Source of the DNA: Anaerolineae bacterium
GTDB lineage: Bacteria > Chloroflexota > Anaerolineae > 4572-78 > J111
DNA: 9,968 nt
Direction of reading: 5' to 3'
NCBI GenBank assembly: GCA_020433785.1
Contig: JAGRCC010000387.1
Span: 1-9,968, forward strand
In this document: positions 1 to 7,263 of the stretch, piece after piece
How positions within the stretch are numbered: the stretch's first letter is position 1
How the letters are laid out: every line of letters starts with the position of its first letter
The notes under the pieces: generated by a model
What the model was told of the DNA's origin: nothing
The model's database searches: none
Seen by the model: only the letters and a program-made list of their open reading frames with translations
Made by a program: the position numbers and the translations under genes

Positions 1-69
1 ACTCCATAGGGATTTCTCCGCCTTCGGCTACGAAATGACATTATGGGATGTCAAGTGCGTAACTCCTAA
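1..69. repeat. Right end of a dispersed palindromic repeat (left end outside window)
   Basis: This non-coding stretch carries stacked inverted repeats. ATTTC (12-16) pairs with GAAAT (32-36) around a small GCC-TTC-GGC stem (20-28). TGACAT (36-41) pairs with ATGTCA (48-53). The segment ends in TGCGTAACTCCTA (56-68), which closely matches the right terminal repeat of the element at 2650-2731 (TGCGTAAATCCTG). The core read on the minus strand (TGTCATTTCG, then GGAGAAATC) resembles, from memory, intergenic repeats seen in many copies in environmental bacterial genomes. The left boundary is cut by the window edge. The stems and the matching end motif are seen directly; the repeat-family assignment is inference. 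Confidence 0.45.
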
Positions 70-424
70 CTATAATAGCCTATATTATACCATAGAAATA
101 ACCAACCTAACCGGCTTGAGTGGACACACCCTCGATTTGCCCTCGCTTACTCTAGCAACTGACCGGAGACGACCGACGGCGTCGGCGGTCGGCAGGCGAG
201 GATGATAGCTTACTGAGGGCCCGAGAGCGCTGTATGGGGCCAATCGAGGCGTCACGCGCCGCCAAAGACGATCAATCCGGCGGCAAAACCGGCTGTGGCG
301 TGGCCGCCAACGCCAAATGGAACGTCAAAGTTTACTTTGACCTGACCGTGGATGACATAGCAAGCTTTGTCGCTCCGCTGCATTTTCGTTCTCGCTGTCG
401 TCCCCATTGGGACTGCCCTACGCC
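70..424. other. Intergenic region with several inverted repeats, no recognised gene
   Basis: No family is recognised on either strand. Visible structure: an AT-rich hairpin TATAATA (71-77) / TATTATA (83-89); CCTCGC (141-146) that can pair with GCGAGG (196-201), enclosing a GC-rich near-palindrome CGACCG (170-175) / CGGTCG (186-191); GCCGCC (258-263) / GGCGGC (279-284); the palindrome GTCAAAGT-TT-ACTTTGAC (324-341); and GTCCC (400-404) / GGGAC (409-413), 12 bases past the arginase stop. None is followed by a T-run, so no intrinsic terminator for arginase is visible. A + strand frame stays open from 156 through 584 but runs antisense into arginase and matches nothing known. The nested pairs at 141-201 could mean a structured RNA, but I could not match RNase P, tmRNA, SRP RNA or a known riboswitch. 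Confidence 0.4.
252..407 (-). CDS. Possible small ORF (51 aa), doubtful
   Basis: A short leftward reading frame lies 17 bases downstream of arginase and on the same strand. It could start at ATG 407 (51 aa) or ATG 383 (43 aa). The C-terminal half is Gly/Ala/Val-rich and hydrophobic, with motifs such as VKVNFDVPFGVGGH and GFAAGLIVFGGA, and it ends in TGA at 252. The hydrophobic tail is long enough only for one marginal membrane segment. Neither start has a convincing Shine-Dalgarno, the frame is also open upstream into the arginase gene, and a competing + strand frame overlaps it completely. I do not recognise the product. It may be a fossil fragment or chance; protein-level conservation would be needed to accept it. 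Confidence 0.15.
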   Translation of the reverse strand: MGTTARTKMQRSDKACYVIHGQVKVNFDVPFGVGGHATAGFAAGLIVFGGA

Positions 425-1315
425 TTACAATATCGACTGCCCCAGCAGCGAGGCCAGCAGAGTGACGGCGATATGGGCCGTATGGTTGCCGCGATCGATA
501 ATGGGGTTGATCTCTACTACATCGACCGAGCCGACGCGCTGGTTATCAGCCAGGAGTTCCATTAGCAAGAGGGCTTCGCGGTAGGTCAGCCCGCCGGGAA
601 CGGGAGTGCCTACGCCGGGCGCTTCGGTCGGATCGAGGCTGTCCATATCCAGGCTGATGTGTAGGTGGGTCAAATGGCTCAGCCGGGCCAGCGCCTCACC
701 GACAATGGCAGCCATACCCCGTTCATCAATGGCGCGCATGGTGTAAACGGCCACGCCGCTCTCGATGAGCAGTTGGCGCTCCTCCCGATCCAGATCACGC
801 ACGCCGATCAACACCACATCTTCGGGGGCCAATTTGGGGCCGGGCCGGCCCACGTTGACCAGATCGGGCGCGCCGTAACCCAGTAAAGCGGCCAGCGGCA
901 TACCGTGCAGATTGCCGCTGGGCGACGTATCAGGCGTGTTGAAATCGCCGTGAGCATCGATCCACAGCACGCCAACCCGCCGATTGTGGCTGACCCCGCC
1001 AATGGTCCCCGCCGAAATCGAATGATCGCCGCCGATAAAGATGGGCAGGCTGCCCTGGTCCACCGCCTGCTGTCCGGCCTCATACACTGATTGGCCGGCT
1101 TTGACCACGGCCGGTAAGTAAGCCAATCCCCCTTGCGGCGGCAGGGTATCGCGCACCGGAATCTCGATGTTGCCCTGGTCTTCAACCGTGTGGCCCAACC
1201 GCGCCAGTCGCTGGCCCAGGTTGGCGTAGCGCAGCGCGCTGGGGCCCATATCGACGCCGCGCCGCGACTGTCCTAAATCCATCGGAATCCCAATCAGTTT
1301 AATCGTTTGTGGCAT
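425..1315 (-). CDS. rocF: Arginase (L-arginine amidinohydrolase)
   Basis: This enzyme hydrolyses L-arginine to L-ornithine and urea with a binuclear Mn centre in the cytoplasm. The 296-residue length is normal for bacterial arginases. All hallmark motifs of the ureohydrolase fold are present: GGDHS with H98, DAHGD with D120, H122 and D124, and SLDMDSLDP with D223 and D225, which together supply the six Mn ligands. The arginase-type substrate loop [12 protein letters not shown] follows the second motif, with H137 in NLHGMP and E268 in VEIN matching the catalytic and guanidinium-binding residues. This favours arginase over agmatinase or formimidoylglutamase. The ATG at 1315 opens directly into the conserved first strand ([11 protein letters not shown]); its Shine-Dalgarno is weak, a GGAG about 13 bases upstream. 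It stands alone: no ornithine, urea or arginine transport gene is in view. The gene symbol follows the bacterial catabolic arginase convention; the function is very secure, the exact physiological role is not. Confidence 0.95.
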   Translation of the reverse strand: MPQTIKLIGIPMDLGQSRRGVDMGPSALRYANLGQRLARLGHTVEDQGNIEIPVRDTLPPQGGLAYLPAVVKAGQSVYEAGQQAVDQGSLPIFIGGDHSISAGTIGGVSHNRRVGVLWIDAHGDFNTPDTSPSGNLHGMPLAALLGYGAPDLVNVGRPGPKLAPEDVVLIGVRDLDREERQLLIESGVAVYTMRAIDERGMAAIVGEALARLSHLTHLHISLDMDSLDPTEAPGVGTPVPGGLTYREALLLMELLADNQRVGSVDVVEINPIIDRGNHTAHIAVTLLASLLGQSIL

Positions 1316-1444
1316 AATCGTTTTCGCACTCCGTTCGCACTTTTAGCGCAGATGGTTGGTATAGTGTCCTTAATTGTGAGCCTTATGCGAGCACAAGAAC
1401 ACCTTTCACAACCCACAGTTTATACCAAACGAGGAAAAAAGACC
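1316..1444. promoter_or_regulatory. Divergent regulatory spacer between arginase and lipoprotein genes
   Basis: Both genes must be transcribed outward from this 129-base gap, so promoters are expected, but no clean -35/-10 pair is visible. The best weak leftward candidate is TTGTGA (complement of 1406-1411) with CATAAG (complement of 1382-1387). Two repeats stand out. TTCGCACT occurs at 1323-1330 and again at 1334-1341, an 11-base period just upstream of the arginase start, so the copies face the same side of the helix. TTGGTATA (1356-1363) and TATACCAA (1421-1428) form an inverted pair 57 bases apart. Either could be an operator; this is inference. Confidence 0.4.
1431..1435 (+). promoter_or_regulatory. 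Ribosome binding site of the lipoprotein gene
   Basis: GAGGA lies 9 bases before the ATG at 1445. It decides the start: the in-frame ATG at 1307 lacks such a site, overlaps the 5' end of arginase and would put 46 unsuitable residues before the lipoprotein signal sequence. Confidence 0.75.
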
Positions 1445-2635
1445 ATGACAAAAAAAGTTTCACCGATTGCTTTCGTACTGTTTATTTTAGCCCTAGTCAC
1501 GTTGGCCTGCGGCGGCAGCCAAGCCGCCCGCCAGGTGATTGATCTGCCCGATTCAAACCAAGTAGCCCAGGCGGTCGATCTGCCGGTGGTCGAAGCCGAG
1601 TCCGGCTCGGACTGGCAGGAGTTCACTTCCATCGAGGGTAATTTTTCGGTGCTGTTCCCGGTTGAGCCGGAGGAGCAAGTACAGTTAGCGCCCAATGCCG
1701 TGGTTGAAACCGAAGTGCATCTGTTTATGGCCGATATGGGGGCCGCCGCCTATCTGGTGGCTTATAACGATTTGCCGGCGGCGGTCACGCCCGATGTAGC
1801 CGGCAGTGACGTGGTCGAAGCCTCCTTTGACAGCCTGCGGGAAACGTTTTTAGCCGGTTTCGACGGCGCGGCTACCGGCGAAGAGTCGGTTACGCTGGCC
1901 GGCTATCCCGGCCGCCAAATTGATTTCACCGTATCCGATAAGGTGCTGCCGGGCGGCGGCTATGGCATCGTGCAAGTGTACGCCGTTGACACCCGCCTGT
2001 ACCAGGTAGCGGCTTTGGGCACCCCCAGCGCGCTATCCAACGAGGATATCGAGACGTTCCTGTCGTCTTTCGCTCTGGTGGAAATCCCGGCCATCGAAAC
2101 CGAAGCAGCGGTCACGACCGAAACGGAACTGGCGACTGTGTCTGACACCATCGCCCCAGTGGAACCGGCTCAAGTCGAACCGGCCGAAGCGGTAGTCGAA
2201 GTGGAACCGGTTCAAGTCGAAGCGGTTAGCAATGCCGTTAAAACCGTGGTTGAAATCAGTGAAGACACTTCTGCTGTTGAGGCTGCCGCCGCAATCATAG
2301 AGCAGCCGGCTGAAGTGGTGGCTGAGGCCGACCCGGCTGAAACATACGACAGCGCTTTCCCGCTGCCGGAAGTCGTCAAAAACTTCTACGGCGAGAACGC
2401 GCCCTACTATCAAACCAACTTCCAAACCGACTTGACCCTGGATGAAGCGCTAGCCTTCTATCGCGAAGCCTTTGCCGCCCAAGGATTAACCGAACGCACC
2501 ATTCTGACCAGCGTCGTGGAAGGAACCGCCTTCAGTCTGGTTTTTGACGGCTCGCCCAACGGCCTGCCGCTGGTGATCCAAGCTATTCCTCTGGGCGAGG
2601 ATACCAACGTCAACATCCGTTACGAAAGTTTCTAA
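1445..2635 (+). CDS. Putative lipoprotein with two globular domains and an acidic linker
   Basis: A 396-residue exported protein of unrecognised specific function. Residues 1-22 form a lipoprotein signal: KK at 3-4, a hydrophobic run, then TLACGG with the probable lipidated cysteine at 22. The -3 residue is Thr rather than the usual Leu, so the lipobox is slightly atypical. Residues about 57-211 form a first domain that begins WQEFTSIEGNFSVLFP and ends FLSSFALVE, a pattern resembling the PsbP/DUF1795-like surface proteins of Chloroflexota and Planctomycetes (from memory). Residues about 212-298 are a low-complexity linker rich in Glu, Val, Ala and Pro, with a duplicated VEPxQVE unit. Residues about 300-396 form a second domain containing YYQTNFQTDLTLDEALAFYREAF. 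It is divergent from arginase and ends in a strong terminator at 2753-2791. An extracytoplasmic, membrane-anchored location is likely; substrate or partner cannot be inferred. Confidence 0.8.
   Translation: MTKKVSPIAFVLFILALVTLACGGSQAARQVIDLPDSNQVAQAVDLPVVEAESGSDWQEFTSIEGNFSVLFPVEPEEQVQLAPNAVVETEVHLFMADMGAAAYLVAYNDLPAAVTPDVAGSDVVEASFDSLRETFLAGFDGAATGEESVTLAGYPGRQIDFTVSDKVLPGGGYGIVQVYAVDTRLYQVAALGTPSALSNEDIETFLSSFALVEIPAIETEAAVTTETELATVSDTIAPVEPAQVEPAEAVVEVEPVQVEAVSNAVKTVVEISEDTSAVEAAAAIIEQPAEVVAEADPAETYDSAFPLPEVVKNFYGENAPYYQTNFQTDLTLDEALAFYREAFAAQGLTERTILTSVVEGTAFSLVFDGSPNGLPLVIQAIPLGEDTNVNIRYESF
2159..2225 (+). repeat. Short direct repeat in the lipoprotein linker
   Basis: Two 25-base copies (2159-2183 and 2201-2225) beginning GTGGAACCGG and continuing TCAAGTCGAA differ at only two positions, and lie 42 bases apart. 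They encode VEPAQVEP and VEPVQVEA in the Glu/Val/Pro-rich linker. Near-identity at the DNA level suggests recent slippage or duplication, typical of linkers whose length is tolerated to vary. Confidence 0.6.
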
Positions 2636-2649
2636 CCTGAGCGACTCCC

Positions 2650-2731
2650 ACAGGACTGACGCAAAAAGCCAGGTGACAGTCACTTCGACAATAAGTGACT
2701 GTCACCACCTTGGGAACTGCGTAAATCCTGT
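2650..2731. repeat. 82-bp MITE/REP-like element with terminal inverted repeats and internal hairpin
   Basis: The outer arms ACAGGACTGACGCA (2650-2663) and TGCGTAAATCCTGT (2718-2731) pair at 12 of 14 positions. Inside them, GGTGACAGTCACTT (2672-2685) and AAGTGACTGTCACC (2693-2706) form a perfect 14-bp stem with a 7-base loop. Each inner arm contains its own 11-base palindrome (GTGACAGTCAC and GTGACTGTCAC), so smaller alternative stems are possible. The nested architecture, small size, lack of coding content and position between convergent genes fit a non-autonomous transposable repeat or REP sequence. The right arm matches the motif at 56-68. No target-site duplication is obvious at the edges. 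Geometry is seen directly; mobility is inference. Confidence 0.6.
2663..2706 (-). terminator. Probable Rho-independent terminator for the CheB-CheR-PAS gene
   Basis: Read leftward, the perfect 14-bp stem of 2672-2706 is followed after four bases by TTTTT (complement of 2663-2667). It lies about 90 bases past the stop codon at 2797 of the leftward gene. The four-base gap before the T-run and modest stem GC make it less certain than the + strand terminator. The same hairpin belongs to the inserted repeat, so the element may have brought the terminator with it. Confidence 0.5.
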
Positions 2732-2752
2732 CGATTATATTTCCTCCCTCTG

Positions 2753-2791
2753 GGCGGCGGCTACCACCAATAGTCGCCGCCTTTATTATTT
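2753..2791 (+). terminator. Rho-independent terminator of the lipoprotein gene
   Basis: GGCGGCGGCTA (2753-2763) pairs with TAGTCGCCGCC (2771-2781) in an 11-bp stem with one G-U pair and a seven-base loop CCACCAA, followed at once by TTTATTATTT (2782-2791). There is no T-run on the other strand, so it acts rightward. It lies 117 bases beyond the lipoprotein stop codon, with the 82-bp element between, and ends six bases before the stop codon of the convergent gene. Confidence 0.85.
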
Positions 2792-2796
2792 GAATG

Positions 2797-5700
2797 CTAC
2801 CCGTCAGGAGCTTGGCCATCTATACCCGTTGCCTCTGCCCCAACCGAGCGAATGGTCTGGCGTAGTTCTTGATTGAGGCGGGCCATCTTGGCTTCGGCCG
2901 TTTTTAGATCGGTAATATCAATAACCAGGGAGAAGAAGCCCTGTACCTCGCCGTTGACCATTTGCGGCACAAAGGTGACTAACTCCTGGTCCACGTCACC
3001 CGGCTTTGAGGTCGGGATATCGATTTCAAATCTGACCGCCTCGCCGGACAGAACCCGGTCAATATACGGCTTCTCTTGCTCGTAGCGTTCAGCCCCAATG
3101 ACCTCGTGCAGCAGCCGGCCAATCATCTGGTTGCCAGGGAGATCGGTTAGGGGTTCGTACTGCCGGTTGGCGTAGCGGATCCGCTGGTCGGCGTCGATGT
3201 AGGCAATACGCGCCGGAACATTATCGGCAATGAGGTGGAGCTGTTGTTCGGTTTTTTGCAGGGCCTGCTCGGCTCGTTTGCGATTGGTGATGTCGATGGC
3301 CGAGCCCAGAATTTCGGCCACGGAACCGTCGCGATTTCGTTTGAACACTGTTTCGTAGCTAATGTGCCAGCGCCACTCGCCATTTTTGTGATGAATCCGG
3401 TATTCGTGCCGAAAGACCTGCGAGTCTTGACCAGCCATAAGTTCAGCCCAATGATCCGGCTGCCTGGCCCAATCGTCAGGATGCATCAGGGATGGCAGCA
3501 ATTGATCGCCCATCGCCTGAATTTCAGCCACCGTGTATCCCAACTCCGAGCCAATGTCTCGATTGAGGTAAATATTGCGCTGCTCGTTGAGACTGTACAC
3601 ATAAATCCAATTCGGATCGGCTTCAGTCACGGCCTCGATGAAATGGGTATGTTGTTTGAGCATGGTGACATCGACAGCCAGGGCAAAGACACCTTTGATC
3701 TGATCATTATCTCGGTCCGGCAGGCAAGTAATTTGCACCGCAAAGGGGTCCATACTTTGCGGATTAGGAAACTGATCTTCAAAGGTGACCGTTTCACCGG
3801 CCAAGGCTCTATCCATGAAGGGTTTGCTGCGAGTAAAAAAGTCGAAGCCCAGGACTTCCCAAATCGGGCGGCCGATCATTTTCACCGGCGATAAATTGGT
3901 CAATTGGCCATACTTTTGGTTGACAAACCGGAAATGAAAATCCGGGCCAAGGCGAGCCACCCAGGCCGGAATGTTATCGGTAATCGTTTGCAACTGCCGA
4001 GTGGTATTTTGCAGCGCTTGCTCGGCGCGGAGACGATCGGTAATATCGACGATAAGGGCGAAGTAGCCCTGAACCACGTTGTCATTAAAGTCGGGCACCA
4101 GCGTAATCAGTTCGTGCTCGAATCCGGCCTCAGGGACGGGGGGGCCATGCGCCTCAAACGTCACCTCCTCGCCGGCCAGCACCCGCTCGATGTAAGGTTT
4201 GGCCCATTCATACCGTTCGACGCCAACAATATCCCGAATATGGCGGCCTATCATCTCCTCCCGCGATAGACCGGTCAGCACTTTGTACCGGTCGTTGACA
4301 AAGCGTAGCCGCTGCTCCGCATCGACATAGGAAATTCGCCCCGGTAGGTTATCGGTGATAAGACGCAGTTGGTGAGTGGTTTGTTTTAGGGCGGTTTCCG
4401 CTTGTTTGCGCTCGGTAATATCCAAGCCGGAACTAATGGTGCCGGTAATACGGCCGTTGACATCTTGCAGCAGGGCGTTATTCCAGGCAACGGTCCGTAA
4501 TTCGCCCGATTTGGTCATTACTTCATTATCATAACTGGCTAGCTGTTCAGTTTTACCGGCCATAAGTCGGTCAAAAACCGATTTAACCTCGGCGATGTTG
4601 TCGGGCGGCAGGCAGGTATCGAACCAGTTGCGGCCTATTAGTTCAGATTTGGTGTAGCCTAACAGCTCGGCGCCTTTAGGATTGATACGGGTAATCTCGC
4701 CCCGGCTGTTCAACACCACCAACAGCCCGGACATGACATCCAGATACTGCTGCGACTGTCGGACCACTTCCAACTTTTCTAATTCTTTGCGGATCGCAAT
4801 ATCAATAAACGTCAGGACCACCCCTTCTATTTGCCCGGCTTCAGTTTGGTAGGGCAGCACCCGCAGCAGAAAGTAGAACCCATCGCGGGTTTTTGTTTCA
4901 AATTCCAGAGGCTTGCCGCCGCCCAGAACCTTCTGTGCCGCCTGAGTTAAGTCGTCGAAACTGAGATCGATGTTGTAGGACAGATGGGCCAGCGGCCGGC
5001 CAACATCTTGCGGCAGCAGGCTAAAGGTTTGGGCAATAGTCGGCGTAAAAGAGCGAATACGCAGGTTATCATCTAAGAAGATGACACCGATTTGGGTGCT
5101 TTTCTGTAAATTTTGCAGGTCATCGTTGAGTTGGATCAGTTCATCGATCTTGCGCTGGTGTTCGGCGTTAACGGTATAGAGTTCTTCGTTAACGGATTGC
5201 AGCTCCTCGTTGGTGGATTGCAGCTCTTCATTGGACGCGGTCAACTCTTCATTGGTGGCTTGTAGCTCTTCATTGGAGGTTTCCACCTCTTCAATGGTAA
5301 TCTTCAAATGCTCCTTAGTATAAGTTAGCTCCCGTTTCAAAGCGTTGATTTGGTCAACGGTCACTTGCTCGGAACCAACCACCGACGGAGAGGGCGTCAG
5401 ATCCGTCTCGGGCAGCGGTTCTAGCGCGACAAAAAAACGCCTGGCGCGGTAAAGGGCCGATTTAAGGGGTTTGATCGTCACGTTCAACGTGACCATGCCC
5501 GTATGGGTAGTGGTTCGAACCCCAACGTAGGATACCGCTTCATCTTCCTTAATCACCCGAATTAATCCGGCCCGAACCGTGGTCTCAAGATCACCCGTAA
5601 GCATTCTGAGCGCATTAAGCGTCCCCGGCCCGCTTTGAGGATGTAAATATTGATTGCCGTTTCCCAAAATATAGAGGATGTCATAGCCCTCGTTTAACAG

Positions 5701-7263
5701 CAGCCCGTCAGGCACATATTCCGCCATCAGGCCTTCAACCCATTCATCCGTAATCCGGGGAGCCACCTGGCCTAACAGCGAGTGCTGCGCGCTGGTGGGT
5801 TTGGGCGGCGCCGACATGGTGAAATTAACGTCATCCAGGCGGATATCCCGCTTTTTGCGATACAGCCGCCAACGGCCCAGAGAGTCGAACTCTTTACTGG
5901 CGACGCCGATATGATCGCTAGCCCCTAACATAAGAAACCCACCGGTCACCAGGCCAAAGTGGAAGTTAGCAATGACCTGCTGCTGAATCAGGGGTTCCAA
6001 ATAAATCAAAACATTGCGGCAGCTAATCAAATGCTGCTTGGTAAAAGGGGGGTTTTCAATCAAATTGTGGCGGGCAAAGGTTACAATCTCTCGCAGTTTC
6101 TTGTCAATGACATAGCCGTCCTGATAGGGCATAAAGTAGCGGACCAACCATTCCGGCGAGACATTGGTCAAACTGTCTCCTTTATAGAAGCCGCGCGCGG
6201 CCAGATTGAGCGACTGCTGGTGAACGTCGGTGGCGAAGAGACGTAGGTTTAGATTGAGGGAATGGGTATTGAGATACTCTTGAAACAAAATAGCAATCGA
6301 GTAAGCTTCCTCACCGGTGGCGCAGCCGGGCACCCACACGCGAATTTCTCCGGCGGGCACGGCCAGTTCAACCAATTCGGGAATAACGGTTTCTTGCAAA
6401 ACCTTAAAGGCGTCCGGATCACGAAAAAATCTGGTTACCTCTATCAGCAGGTCCCGGTATAGGATATCTAATTCCCTAGGATTGCTTCTTAAGCGCAGCA
6501 CATAGCTTTTGATATCACGGCTATTGGTCATGGTAATGCGGCGCTCAATACGCCGCAAGATCGTGTTCGGTTTATACTTGGTAAAGTCAATTTGAAATTG
6601 CTGTTCCAGCATGTTAAAAATGAGCGAAAGTTCGTTCTCTTCGGCAGCGGCGGATGTACCGGCAAGGTCCTGTCCCCTGTTCATATAGGTCAGAATTTTA
6701 TCAGGCATCTGATCCGGCGAGGTGATGATATCGGCCTTACCGGTTTCAATGGCACTGTGCGGCATACCATCAAACTGGGCCGATTGTTTATCCTGCACGA
6801 TGACCAAGCCGCCCAACTCATGGACCCGTACCAGCCCGCGTGAGCCGTCGCTGCCGGTACCGGACAGAATCACGGCGATAGCCCGGCTCTGAGCCTCTTC
6901 AGCCAACGAGTTAAAAAATCGATCAATCGGCACGTGGAGGCCATGAGCTGAATCGCGCTCGGTCAAAAATAATTTATTTTGAGAAAGCTCCATGTTTTTG
7001 TTGGGCGGAATCAGGTAAAGGGTGTTCGGCTCCAAGGCGACGCCGTGCTCTACCCGACGGATAGCCATCTGGGTATGGCGCGCCAGCAGTTCATCCATCA
7101 TACTTTTAAAATCGGGCGACAAATGCTGTACAATCACAAAGGCCAGGCCGGTGTCGGACGGCATATGGTCAAAAAAACTTTCCAAGGCTTCCAGCCCGCC
7201 TGCCGAAGCGCCGATCCCAACAATAAAGCTGGGGGGGTGGGGTTTGTTGTCGTTTTGAGTCAT
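2797..7263 (-). CDS. CheB-CheR fusion with six PAS domains, no kinase domain
   Basis: A 1488-residue cytoplasmic signalling protein. Residues about 12-195 are a CheB methylesterase with the catalytic triad visible (S20 in GIGASAGG, H47 in QHLSP, D139 in GTGSDG) and no N-terminal receiver domain. Residues about 210-475 are a CheR methyltransferase, with the SAM-binding [12 protein letters not shown] at 311-322 and the later NPPF and CRNVLIY motifs. Residues about 515-620 are the PAS-like segment typical of this fusion family. Residues about 640-712 are a heptad coiled coil of NEELQS units. Six PAS domains follow at about 713-820, 838-955, 962-1082, 1085-1205, 1205-1330 and 1340-1465. Most related proteins I recall continue into a histidine kinase; here the chain stops some 20 residues after the last PAS ([11 protein letters not shown], then an unrelated tail). 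No transmembrane segment is seen. CheB and CheR act on glutamates of chemoreceptors, but no chemotaxis gene is nearby, so the true substrate is unknown. The ATG at 7263 has AAGGA eight bases upstream. Confidence 0.94.
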   Translation of the reverse strand: MTQNDNKPHPPSFIVGIGASAGGLEALESFFDHMPSDTGLAFVIVQHLSPDFKSMMDELLARHTQMAIRRVEHGVALEPNTLYLIPPNKNMELSQNKLFLTERDSAHGLHVPIDRFFNSLAEEAQSRAIAVILSGTGSDGSRGLVRVHELGGLVIVQDKQSAQFDGMPHSAIETGKADIITSPDQMPDKILTYMNRGQDLAGTSAAAEENELSLIFNMLEQQFQIDFTKYKPNTILRRIERRITMTNSRDIKSYVLRLRSNPRELDILYRDLLIEVTRFFRDPDAFKVLQETVIPELVELAVPAGEIRVWVPGCATGEEAYSIAILFQEYLNTHSLNLNLRLFATDVHQQSLNLAARGFYKGDSLTNVSPEWLVRYFMPYQDGYVIDKKLREIVTFARHNLIENPPFTKQHLISCRNVLIYLEPLIQQQVIANFHFGLVTGGFLMLGASDHIGVASKEFDSLGRWRLYRKKRDIRLDDVNFTMSAPPKPTSAQHSLLGQVAPRITDEWVEGLMAEYVPDGLLLNEGYDILYILGNGNQYLHPQSGPGTLNALRMLTGDLETTVRAGLIRVIKEDEAVSYVGVRTTTHTGMVTLNVTIKPLKSALYRARRFFVALEPLPETDLTPSPSVVGSEQVTVDQINALKRELTYTKEHLKITIEEVETSNEELQATNEELTASNEELQSTNEELQSVNEELYTVNAEHQRKIDELIQLNDDLQNLQKSTQIGVIFLDDNLRIRSFTPTIAQTFSLLPQDVGRPLAHLSYNIDLSFDDLTQAAQKVLGGGKPLEFETKTRDGFYFLLRVLPYQTEAGQIEGVVLTFIDIAIRKELEKLEVVRQSQQYLDVMSGLLVVLNSRGEITRINPKGAELLGYTKSELIGRNWFDTCLPPDNIAEVKSVFDRLMAGKTEQLASYDNEVMTKSGELRTVAWNNALLQDVNGRITGTISSGLDITERKQAETALKQTTHQLRLITDNLPGRISYVDAEQRLRFVNDRYKVLTGLSREEMIGRHIRDIVGVERYEWAKPYIERVLAGEEVTFEAHGPPVPEAGFEHELITLVPDFNDNVVQGYFALIVDITDRLRAEQALQNTTRQLQTITDNIPAWVARLGPDFHFRFVNQKYGQLTNLSPVKMIGRPIWEVLGFDFFTRSKPFMDRALAGETVTFEDQFPNPQSMDPFAVQITCLPDRDNDQIKGVFALAVDVTMLKQHTHFIEAVTEADPNWIYVYSLNEQRNIYLNRDIGSELGYTVAEIQAMGDQLLPSLMHPDDWARQPDHWAELMAGQDSQVFRHEYRIHHKNGEWRWHISYETVFKRNRDGSVAEILGSAIDITNRKRAEQALQKTEQQLHLIADNVPARIAYIDADQRIRYANRQYEPLTDLPGNQMIGRLLHEVIGAERYEQEKPYIDRVLSGEAVRFEIDIPTSKPGDVDQELVTFVPQMVNGEVQGFFSLVIDITDLKTAEAKMARLNQELRQTIRSVGAEATGIDGQAPDG
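5179..5295 (-). repeat. 21-bp tandem repeat encoding the coiled-coil heptads
   Basis: Six units at an exact 21-base spacing (starting at 5179, 5200, 5221, 5242, 5263 and 5284) share a CTCTTCATT-like core on the + strand. On the coding strand they encode successive NEEL (last unit IEEV) heptads. Such a signalling helix between CheR and the PAS array is a known feature of the family. Asn at core heptad positions suggests a parallel dimeric coiled coil, which is inference. Confidence 0.75.

Noticed and set aside
71..89. TATAAT boxes on both strands (71-76 and complement of 84-89) as promoters
   Set aside because: No -35 element at proper spacing on either strand; they are the two arms of an AT-rich hairpin.
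234..584. 116-aa + strand ORF
   Set aside because: Its second half is antisense to the conserved C-terminus of arginase, it lacks a Shine-Dalgarno and its product matches nothing I know; kept only as a remark in the intergenic entry.
425..1315. Agmatinase or formimidoylglutamase instead of arginase
   Set aside because: The substrate loop [17 protein letters not shown] with matching active-site residues is the arginase pattern.
1307..1444. Longer start for the lipoprotein at ATG 1307
   Set aside because: It would overlap the arginase start and place 46 residues before a clear lipoprotein signal; ATG 1445 has a good Shine-Dalgarno.
3235..3894. 219-aa + strand ORF and other + strand ORFs across 2870-7280
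   Set aside because: They are antisense shadows of the CheB-CheR-PAS gene, whose domains are continuous across the whole stretch.
5179..5295. Regularly spaced 21-bp repeats as a possible CRISPR-like array
   Set aside because: Units are contiguous and encode coiled-coil heptads in frame; there are no unique spacers.
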